Of a DNA stretch of 64,000 nucleotides, positions 55,492 through 64,000 are shown piece after piece (the stretch's first letter is position 1; each line of letters opens with the position of its first letter). Source of the DNA: Gamarada debralockiae. Its lineage: Eukaryota; Ascomycota; Leotiomycetes; Helotiales; Hyphodiscaceae. A model generated the notes under the pieces. The model searched no databases and had not been told where the DNA came from. It saw nothing but the letters and a program-made list of their open reading frames with translations. The position numbers were made by a program, and so were the translations under genes. The stretch spans positions 174,944 to 238,943 of the forward strand of contig NXFV01000700.1 in assembly GCA_002803225.1 (NCBI GenBank), given 5' to 3'.

Positions 55492-58137
55492 GATGTTTTG
55501 CGGTCTTTGGTATGATTTCCCCATTTTCACTCTTCAAACAGCAGTTAGCTTTTTATATGTTCTGTACGATTCTGAAAACGGGACAAAGCAAGGCCTAATT
55601 GGTAATATATCCCACAATTGCCAAACGCCCTACTGTGCTATGTCGTCGTATGTCCGATCTTTTGCGGAAAGTCGTTTGGGATGGCTGCCAAAATCCTGAC
55701 TCGTGCCTCGGCTTTTTTCTTTGACGACGGTCACAGTGTCTGTTTACGGAAGCAGCACCGACGCCTTCACCGGGGAAGCTCCTTGAACTTGAAAATTTCT
55801 ACAGATGCTTGTTTGTAAGCTTTTTGATGTTTTGCGTATGGCATTTGAATAGGAGTCGGCTTGATAGCTTGTCCGGCCCTTGTTTGGGGTTCTCTTTGCG
55901 GCGGCGGCATGGCCTGTTAACCACCCCGCCAGCGGCCGCCGAGTTGTTATTACCTCGGCATGCCGTTGGGTTCGAGGCCCCTATCCCCTGAGTCTTGACA
56001 ATAATTCGAGTTTGAAATGACGGGTTTGTAATGGAGACAGTTCTTCTATTCCGTACGGGCGTAAAGAGAGATAGTTCCTCTTTACTTACATTTGTCGAAG
56101 AATGGCGCGTTTATGGATCACGTGATCAATGATTGACCCCTATCTTCCACCAGCGAGTTGCACGAATTAGGTGCCCTCTTCGTTCTTTAGTATCCTCTAA
56201 TTGAATCGTTCAAATATTTTAATTGATCCAATAGCATCTACTTTAGGCAAACTGCTGTAGTATGTCACCTTGAAAATTGACTCTAGATACAAGCAAGAGG
56301 CAGCTGAAGTGGGGAACACTCTGCACATGATTCTTGAGCTTTGATGCCTGTGTCTCTCGTCGCAACTATAAAACCCCCCTTCAGTCCTATCTTCAGCTCT
56401 CAATCCAATGATCCCTATAATACGCAGAACTTAGGATTTGTACTCTGCTGTGGGGAGCTAGACTAGGCGTGCGAAGAGCGTATTTGGTAAAGACAAGAAC
56501 GCAAACTTTCCTTTGCCTATTGTGTAGGTATGGGCGGTTTGGGGTATGTTGAGAATCGGAGATGTTGCTAATTGACAATGAGAAAGGAATCGATAGGGCG
56601 AAAGGAGTCGATAACTAAAATGGGGTTGGCAACGATCAATCTAGCGGGTTAAGGCATAAATTCATGATGGTTCTGCAAACCAGTCAAGCATATAAGTAGC
56701 TTGCTCATTCATTTCTAGCCGCTGAATCGTGGACTTATTGAGAGCTCGCTCGATCAAACCGTCACTTCGTCGAGTTTTGGAAATTTGCTGATGCAGAAGC
56801 TGCTCTTGCACAACGATTGGAACTAGAGACTTCATAGGGAGGGGAATGAAGATTGAATCACATGTTGAGATCGAGGGTTAGGAGGTGAATCAGACATTAT
56901 ACTCATCTAGATCGTATTTCCAACACATTTTCTACATATCCAATCATTTTATCGTATCATAGCATGTACTCGAAGTTGGGATTCTCTTTGTCAGTCAGAT
57001 CTTAGAAGGCGAATTTGTCTCTATAGCATCGTTCAATTTGAGGGTTGCCCGGCGCTTGTTCTCCCTTGCTAACACAATGTGTAGAGATATGGCAGCGGAT
57101 ATCGTGATACAGACGCTAAGAGAAAATCAGCCACAGTCCAGAACAGGAGATTTTTGAGGATGAGGAGATGGAATATTAAGTGAAAGACCAGTCCAGAGGA
57201 ATCGATAGAGAAAGAGGGGGCGGGGGAAAGGACAAAGAACACAATCACGCCTCGGCGGAACCAACGGCTTTGCGGATTTCAACAGACCTCAAGTGCTTTT
57301 GAGCAGATTCACCAAGTTCTGTGGAATTATCGAATAGCAGAAGTCACTGCCTTGTAACGGCCCTATCCTGAAGCGGCTGCACCGTTTCCGCTTCTATATA
57401 TATATGAACGAAGCAACCAAACGAGGACATCATCACTCACCGCGGAAAAGCCACCTAAGGATGCTTCGAAGGGCAGAGCTCCACCACTTATGAGCTCCTA
57501 CCTCTGACTGTCAAGTAAGAGATAAGTAGTGGTTTTGGAGGCGAGTGCGAGAAGGTTGCCTGTTCCTGAAAGATTTGGAAGGGGAATCAAACGTCGACAG
57601 GTTAATCAGTGTCCACAGTCGATCTAAATGTCAGTGGCAACCGTATTCAGTAGATAGTGGAAGCTTTTCGACGTTTGCATAGTGAAACGGATTGGGATAC
57701 GACTGCCAGATATGAGGTTTCGCACCTTTCGCAGGGTTATATGCTAGGGTCTTGAAGTGTTTGGGATCTAGGGATATTTTTGGCTTCTGATGGTGACTCT
57801 GTTTGCAGGAAACCATCGAGGAACCTTGGAAAATTTTCAAAGAACAGCATACGAGCACATTTGGAAAGGCTTTGTGAGTGATTTGTTACTCTGGCAAGTT
57901 GAAGTCGAGGTGAATCTTCTTTGTGCAAACAACTACTTTCTCCAAGTCTTTTTTCTTTTCTAGCGCTCGACTCCTTCTGGCCGAGATTTGACAGAGCCTA
58001 GGCGAGATGTCCAACACTCAGTCTTGCCACTACGACACAATTTACCAACATTTCACTATACGTAAACCTGCTTCCGTGTTGGCGAGGCAAATCATATTAT
58101 TATATTTGCTTAATGTTTCCTATACTGCCTGTTGCGT
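55492..58137. other. Large gene-free region
   Basis: No gene I can defend in 2.6 kb. It has a GC-rich spot (55895-55965), a TA microsatellite (57396-57405) and purine-rich sequence near 57210-57235. Short open frames are motif-free. Confidence 0.45.
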
Positions 58138-59658
58138 TCATCCGACGCGTAGACCAGAATGATGCCTCGCCGAATGACCTGCTACAATTCGTTCAATTTC
58201 ATGAGGCGTAATATCCACTTTGAAATTGCCCACTCTTCTGAACGACGCTTTCTGGTCATCGATTTTCCGAACTAAAAGTCCAAACACCGCCCTCAGCCCA
58301 GGATGCATCAATGGGATGGACCCGCCATAATACATTAACGGCAGCACGAAGATATCCGCCGATGCCTCGCCTGCAACATCAAAATGATACTTGAGTGGGA
58401 AGTCGTCACTACCATGAAGGGAAAGCCGGACGCCAGAAGTCTGGTTACCATGTTGAAAGACTGCCAATATATGCGCTTTAAGTTTCATCTATACCTCCAT
58501 AACAGCGCCATAGGGATTCTCTTCAGGAACCCGGATATGTAGACCTTGAATATGGACGCTCTCGTATTTCACGGCGCAAACGGGGACTCCAGCGAATAGG
58601 TCATGGTAGATGGGGCAATTCAGAGAGGCCTATGACCATGAAGGTGCACGCCATGATCTAGGGCGTGAACAGCCATCTACTGCCGCCCACAGCAAGCTAA
58701 ATCGTCAGCCCGAATCCCGACCAAGTAGCGGCTCTCCTTTTTTTTTTGCCACCACTGCTGCCAGGCCTGCCAATGCTGGCAGTTTGTCTGATTCATTCGT
58801 GAGAGCCCGCTCTGAATATCGGGAAACCGCCTCGCACCATTGAAGATACGTCCCGTTGGTCCTTCCGACTTTCATCTCATCCGCGGACGGTAGTAGCTTG
58901 TTGATCTTGAAGGGGTTGGTGTCTGAACTAAAATCGATACTTTCTTGCAGACGACAAGTTTGGAACTTCCACTCAATTTCCTCTTTAGAATATACCAGCT
59001 TCCGACGTGAGAGATAAGATCTTAGAACGTCCAACCTCGGGAGTTCGGTGGCTCGTGTTCTGCGGTTGACCATACGCTGCTCTTTGGAAAGTCTGATTCC
59101 CTGAGAGGTTGAACAATTGCTGCTTCTCCGTTTGCAGAAGTCAGCGCTAATGGCACATAAGATGAAGGTCTTTCTTGAAGAAACACATCGGTGTTGCTTG
59201 AAGCACTGGATGCAGATATTGTGAGATAGGCGTCAGTATATACGTTCGACATCTTCGCGGCTTCTTCCTCCCAGTCTGATAATTCCATCCTGGACGATGC
59301 ACAGGCTGTCAATCCAAAGGTATCGGATGCCTAAGCTGCGCGTCAAAACGCTAGTATCGCGAAAGGTCTTAGGCAGTTCTTCGATATGAAAGCCTGTCTT
59401 TCTGGCAGCAAGAGTCGCTTTTGTGGTGGTGAAGGCCGGTGACCTTCCCCAATAATGGCCAAGAGCAACGTACTGTTCGTTGCGACCAGTGTATTCCAAG
59501 AGGCAGACAAGTGAGTGTTGAAGCGAGTGGGAAGGTGTTGCAGCGATCGACTGCACTCTGAATGATCCACAATACACTTGTTGATCCAATGCTTCACAAG
59601 ACTTGTCGATGGGAAATAGGATTTCCGTGTACAGCTCTGTATTGCAGAATAGGGGCAA
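58138..59658 (-). pseudogene. Second HET-domain gene, decayed
   Basis: Minus-strand motifs in order: CEALDQQVYCGSFRVQSI; YVALGHYWG (normally SHCWG, with two changed residues); HIEELPKTFRDTSVLTRSLG; IRYLWIDSLCIVQDG; a one-base shift, then ELSDWEEEAAKMSNVYTDAY; LTISASSASSNTDVFLQER; NSRGWTF followed by TAA at 59024-59022 where Gln belongs; SRRKLVYSKEEIEWKFQTCR; FKINKLLPS; then HIRVPEENPYGAVMEV, a TAG just before 58488, and KLKAHILAVFQHGNQTSG to the natural end at 58138. At least one frameshift and two Gln-to-stop changes are visible. It resembles the HET relic at 23.6-25.4 kb in design but is not a close copy. In working form it would mediate vegetative incompatibility. Confidence 0.85.
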
Positions 59659-59970
59659 TAGGACTGTCTGGACGAAAGTGAGTACGGGAATATGGATAGA
59701 TAAGGCTTCTCACCAAAACTGCAAGCCGAATCGAAGTTTCTTTCAGGCTCAATGCCTGAAAAGCCCCTCCAACATGTTCGAGGGGCCCGCCAATACGTAT
59801 CGTGTCCTCATTCCCATAATACTCTCTCGATGTAGACTACCAATCTGTACAGGCTACATTTTCCTGGCCAGCCCTCCCTCAACTCTTCCCATGGACGGTC
59901 CTGTTGAAGGCGATCCCCAAGAGCCGGAGTTTCTATTTATTCTATTTTTTTTCTAAACAAAATAGAATCA
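59659..59970. other. Intergenic before the Copia LTR
   Basis: No gene; a T-rich run (59946-59953) precedes the element. Any target-site duplication cannot be tested because the right end was not found. Confidence 0.35.
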
Positions 59971-60770
59971 GTGTTGGAACGAGTAATCAGTGACTCGGGT
60001 TTCTCGGTGCTGACTGGTGAGACACATGGCGTCACATGCCATCACATGGCGTAACAGTGTGACGCGTCCCATGAAGTCATAGGGAGGATTCCTGTCTATA
60101 AGTACAGACTACTATACTTGGTTTGTTCATTAGTATCTCTAGTATCTTCATACCTTAATAATCTAACTACATTCTCCTACCCTTTTCGTCTATCACGTGA
60201 CTATATTGCAAGAGGTTATGAGCCCGGCTCGCGCCTCCTCTTACAATTAGACTATATACTTTAACCCTCGACCCACCTATTACAACAAACGCACTATAGT
60301 ATCCTTGAACGCTAAGACAGTTACGATAGGAGGCTTTAAGCTTGAACTCCTTACGCACCAGAATTACGTCACTTAGAAGGACAGAGCACGGGCCGTCCTA
60401 AAGCAAGCTGGGTCAGGTACTATTACGTAGTAGAGTTTCATTAAAACACTTATTAATGAGACTAGCTACGCTAAGCTAAGCGCACTTGAGAAAGAAGCTC
60501 AAGAGGATGCTAAGGACTACCTTAGCCTCTTGATCTCTTAGGAAGTATAGGTTGAAGTTAAGCACCTGACAACTGCATCGGCAATATAGCATCACCTAGA
60601 ACATCGGAACGAGAACCTTATAGCTACTCGCCAGGCACTATACAAACAACAGCTAGATTATCTGGTCCTAGACGAAAAGAATAAAATGCAAGACTACTTA
60701 AATAAGGTTACTAACCTAGTGACTTAGATTCGAGCTAGCGGGGGAGATATCTCATATGTTATATACTGTA
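59971..60770 (+). mobile_element. Ty1/Copia LTR retrotransposon relic (LTR plus gag)
   Basis: A probable LTR runs from TGTTGGAACG (59971) to TATATTGCA (60210). The primer-binding site follows at once, then a decayed gag: readable pieces include LNAKTVTIGGFKLELLTHQN, EKEAQEDAKDYLSLLIS and EHRNENLIATRQALYKQQLD, with NKMQDYLNKVTNLVT and RASGGDISY after them, interrupted by TAG/TAA/TAA stops mostly at expected Gln/Trp positions. This matches the gag-like start of fungal Copia polyproteins. Protease, integrase and reverse transcriptase were not found, so the element is truncated or destroyed beyond reading. Confidence 0.7.
60211..60228 (+). other. Primer-binding site for half initiator tRNA-Met
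   Basis: GGTTATGAGC (60214-60223), directly after the LTR end, is complementary to the anticodon-loop region of eukaryotic initiator tRNA-Met (GCTCATAACC). Copia-type elements are known to prime from such a cleaved tRNA half. Confidence 0.65.
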
Positions 60771-61079
60771 GAAGGAACGAAATGCGAGTATAAGCGCGTC
60801 CCGATTGCGCTGTGTATCGCACGTGCTCTCAGTGAGGGATAAAACAAAAACAACATAAAACGAAGGTCAAGTGCTCGAACGCACTGCAAAAATGCATTAG
60901 AAAACAAGTTGTATGATTGCAATGTATGTGTAGGTGTCTATGTATAGGTCTAGCTGCAAAAGACAAAATATGCTTGGCTGGCACGTGATATCCAGCTAAG
61001 CGAGGTTGGCATCAACGTGACCGATTTCCCTACTATATTCGTCCCCCCTAACATTCGTGCTTGCCTTTAAGCACTAAAA
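60771..61079. other. Degenerate sequence between the Copia relic and the AT block
   Basis: No coding sense. Contains an inverted pair, GCTTGGCTGG (60972-60981) and CCAGCTAAGC (60992-61001), around CACGTGATAT. Confidence 0.4.
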
Positions 61080-61688
61080 AGAAAAGGAAATCAAATAGAA
61101 AATTATACAAAAGAGAGAACTAATACTCTAATACTTTATCAAAAGAATCCCCCCTATAATTGCTACTGCGATCATGTGATCGTCCCTCGATAATATCAAT
61201 GTCGTTAACTTTATTACTTTTAAACCCTTTAAACAAAGCAAATAACCTTTATTTAGGTATTAATATAGGCGAGTTGCGATTAGTTTGCTAGGCTCCTATA
61301 ATTGCCTCCTAATTCCTATAAAGGAAGAGCCTTACTCCTTTAATCTTTTAATAACTTTAACTCTTTAATAACTCCTTTAATTAACTTTAACTTTATTAAT
61401 AATATTAATAATTCCTTTTTCCCTCCTTTCGCTATCGATTTGATCTTGTCTTAGCTTAATTGAGTATCTCCTTCCCGTTATTATTACTAACTAGTTTTAA
61501 ATATAGACTTTGACCTCCTTACTTTAATCTTAGACTTTATGGCCTATTTCCTTAGAAGTTATACTCCCTTCCTTTGTATAAATAATCTAATACTCTTTAA
61601 GGTCCTTTTCATTGATTTTATAACGTCTTCTTATCTCTTTTATAGTCAATATATTAGGAAGTTTCTTCTCTTTCCTTCTCTCCTCGGG

Positions 61689-61970
61689 TTGACTCTAAGT
61701 TGACTATATATATAATTTCATCTTCACTTTAAATCAAGCTTCTCAACCCTTCTAATCCTCAAATATACTTCTTATTTTTAACTTAGTCTTTAGATAAGAA
61801 CTTCTTCTCTTTCTTTATTCCTTCTTAAGTTAACTCTAAGTTAACTATATATATAGTTTTGTCTTTACCTTAAGTTAAACTCCTTAATCCTTTTAATTTA
61901 TAAGTATACTCTTTATCTTTCCTTTCTTCCTTCCCTTTATAACTTTAATATTACCTTCTCTTAAACTAGC
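61689..61970. repeat. Tandem duplication of about 141 bp
   Basis: TTGACTCTAAGTTGACTATA at 61689 and TTAACTCTAAGTTAACTATA at 61830 begin two diverged copies that align over ~130 bases, differing mainly by G/A and C/T changes. Confidence 0.65.
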
Positions 61971-63644
61971 TTTACTATATTAACTTCAATATATAGAGAT
62001 CGATCTCTTTCTTCAAATATATATATACTCGAGTAGGTAAGTAAAGGCTTTAATAAAAAGTATTTCTTTTTTTTTCTCTTAATAAGATATTAGTCTATAA
62101 TAATATACTTAGAACTACTTAAATATCTCTTAAATACTTCTTTAAATATACTTCCTTTAGGAAAATATAACGTTTAGTTATAAGTTGCCTCTCCTAAGCC
62201 TTTGCTATAGTCTCCTTTATAATAAGCCTCGGCCCTTTATATATCCTATATCTTATTAAAACCTTTTATTATCCTTTTTTTATTATCTCTTTTTGCTAAT
62301 ATAAGTAGATCCTTTATTATTACTTTTATTAGTATAGCCTTAATTATCTTTATTTTATTAGCTATTAATTAACTTTTTAGAGTTAAATATATATACTAAG
62401 TATTAGTGCCTTAAGTAAGCGTTTATATATATTATCTTATAGTTACTTGTTTTGTATTAGCCTTTTGATATTAGCTTAAGCTCTTATTACTTATCTAACT
62501 AGGTTTAGCGAAACTCTTTTATACTTTAGAGTATTATCTAATAGGTATACTCTCTATATACGCCCCTTCTCTAGCTAATACCTAGACTAGACTCTGGATT
62601 CCCTGGATTCTATACTAGTTGGACTAGTCCCTTGAACTGGACTAGTCTTTAAACTAGACTAGTCTCCTTCCTTAGACTAAACCTTGGATCTTTCTGTGGG
62701 TTTTATTAGCTATTTAGCTGCCTAGCTGTCTAACTTATTAGATAAATAATTACTACTACCCTTAGAATAGCTATTGAACTCTCTTAATAGGCTTATACGC
62801 CTCCTTAGTATAAAGTTGAAATTCAATTACACTAGACTAAGGAGAGTAGCTCTTTGTATTTCTTCTTATTTCTAGAAGATCCCTTTTATATTCTTTTTAG
62901 AGAAGATAATTCCTTTTTAACTTTTTTCTTAGGGGCTTGATTTTATCTATAATTTAGTATTTTACTCTTCCTCCTTATCTTTACTAAGTATCTAAGTCCC
63001 TAACTATACTCTTTATATTATAAAAGGTCTAAAATAGCTAATACTAGCTTAAATATATAGAGATTCTTAGTACTAGAGAATTCATTCTCTATTAATACTA
63101 AGTTAAGGGTATTATAATATATTGTTTTTAGTATAATAGAATTAAGTCCTTACTTTAGTAGTTTTCTTTAGAGGACTATCTTTATATAGTACTTTAGTAC
63201 TATACTTAAAAATAGACTAAGAATAAGTCTTACTTGACTAGGCTATTCTAGGCTCTTATTATTAATTTCTTATTAAAGTTATTAATTTCACTATCTTATA
63301 TATATTAAGATTATTACTTAGTTGAACTCTTTATTATACTTCTCTCTCCTTAGTCCCTTTATTACTATCCCTACCTTTTATCTTACTTACTCCTAATCTT
63401 TAGAGAACTAAATATACTATACCTTCTTATGTTCTAAAATCCTTAGTAGTTAAACTATAATCCTTTATTCTTATTCTAAAGGCTTATTAACTTTTACTCT
63501 TTCTTCTCTCTTAAATTCTTACTTTAAGGTACTAGCTTAAGCTTCTTCTTTTTTAAGTTCTTAGACCTCTTTTTTAGCTATTACTTATTATTCTTTCTTC
63601 TTAATATTAATAACTACTTTATCTAAAGCTTAAAAGTATTAATT

Positions 63645-64000
63645 TTATTTAATAAACTTCTTAAGTTAGTTTTTAAAAAAGATTCCCTTTAGCTTAGCTC
63701 TATTTATATCTTCTAGAGTATAGACTTCTTTTATATTATTTATAGTTACTACTTAGTATAGTCTAAGCTATCTTTAGTTAAGCTTTATTACCTTTAACTT
63801 ATCTTAATCTATTATAAAGGTATTATAATAAAGAATTATATCTTTAGTATTAATAGGTTTCTTTTAAATATTATATATTTTATCTTAGTACTCTTATCTT
63901 TCTTAGTACTTTCAAGTCTATTTAGCTATTACTTCTAGGATATCTTTATCTTATATTTCTAGCTATCTTACTTAAATAACTAATAGTTCTTTATATATAT
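63645..64000 (-). pseudogene. Gypsy-type Pol 3' end (integrase C-terminus), RIP-destroyed
   Basis: On the minus strand one frame retains the pattern of fungal Gypsy polyproteins: a KELLVI / LEI / DKDILEVIAK block, KKPINTKDIILYYNT, DKLKVIKLN, and KEVYTLEDINRAKLKGIFFK, then LKKF. Stops replace expected Arg, Gln and Trp residues throughout (for example within the segment that should read NFRWLGPYRV). The rest of Pol would lie right of the window. Confidence 0.7.

Larger units (their letters stand above)
61080..64000. repeat. AT-rich, RIP-type block
   Basis: Base composition changes sharply at about 61080: TA, TTA and CTTTA-rich sequence with almost no CpA/TpG/CpG and no open frame of note to the window end. 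This is the usual look of a transposon block destroyed by RIP, and the Gypsy relic at its right end supports that. Confidence 0.8.

Noticed and set aside
55940..55990. tRNA-like GGGTTCGAGGCCCC near a GC-rich spot
   Set aside because: A T-loop-like motif only; no matching A box, acceptor stem or cloverleaf could be drawn.
1..64000. CRISPR arrays, operons, bacterial-type promoters
   Set aside because: Spliced fungal nuclear genes throughout; no spaced direct-repeat array seen.

Overview
The window is nuclear DNA of a filamentous ascomycete (Pezizomycotina, probably Leotiomycetes). Evidence: protein genes split by introns of about 50-75 nt with GTAAGT-like donors, CTAAC-like branch sites and CAG/TAG acceptors; fungus-restricted families (Zn2Cys6 regulator, HET domain, DUF6594-like membrane protein, GH12, DHA2-type MFS); and transposons carrying C-to-T mutation typical of repeat-induced point mutation (RIP). 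All gene models were spliced by eye with reading phase checked at each junction. Family names rest on recognised motifs, not on a database search.

Layout. 0-5 kb: the 3' part of a serine-rich unknown gene, an iron-containing alcohol dehydrogenase/maleylacetate reductase-like gene, and two decayed F-box-like paralogues. 5.2-5.6 kb: 5' end of a DNA transposon. 6.8-8.7 kb: a Zn2Cys6 regulator whose zinc cluster is split over micro-exons. 10-11.4 kb: a multi-pass membrane protein of unknown family. 12.2-14.4 kb: a complete but RIP-damaged Fot1/pogo transposon, then a fold-back repeat. 15.2-16.3 kb: HpcH/HpaI aldolase. 17.5-25.4 kb: an island that looks tied to self/non-self recognition or cell death: a coding-like relic, a caspase-fold protein with a C-terminal membrane anchor, a 107-residue small protein, a DUF6594-like membrane protein and a HET-domain pseudogene. 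26.6-28.3 kb: allantoinase with four GATA sites upstream. 29.9-38.1 kb: UDP-glucose 6-dehydrogenase, a cellulose/hyaluronan synthase-like GT2 and a GPI-type GH12 glucanase, all on the minus strand. 38.6-44.7 kb: a small unknown protein, a DHA2 MFS transporter and a PHD-finger/coiled-coil protein. 45.9-48.3 kb: two decayed genes. 49.5-50.6 kb: a Cys-rich, Ser-stalked single-pass membrane protein. 51.8-53.7 kb: an acyl-CoA synthetase pseudogene containing a minisatellite. 54.2-55.5 kb: an MDR oxidoreductase. 58.1-59.7 kb: a second HET pseudogene. 60-64 kb: a Copia relic with an initiator-tRNA-Met primer site, then an AT-rich RIP-type block ending in a minus-strand Gypsy Pol relic that runs off the window.

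How it fits together. The most suggestive functional group is GH12 / GT2 / UDP-glucose dehydrogenase: sugar-nucleotide supply, polymer synthesis and polymer trimming side by side. The caspase / DUF6594-like / HET group is the other. Nonsense changes of the CAA/CAG/TGG to TAA/TAG/TGA kind occur in the transposons and also in several apparently single-copy genes, so RIP-like decay seems to have reached beyond the repeats, or those genes were once duplicated.
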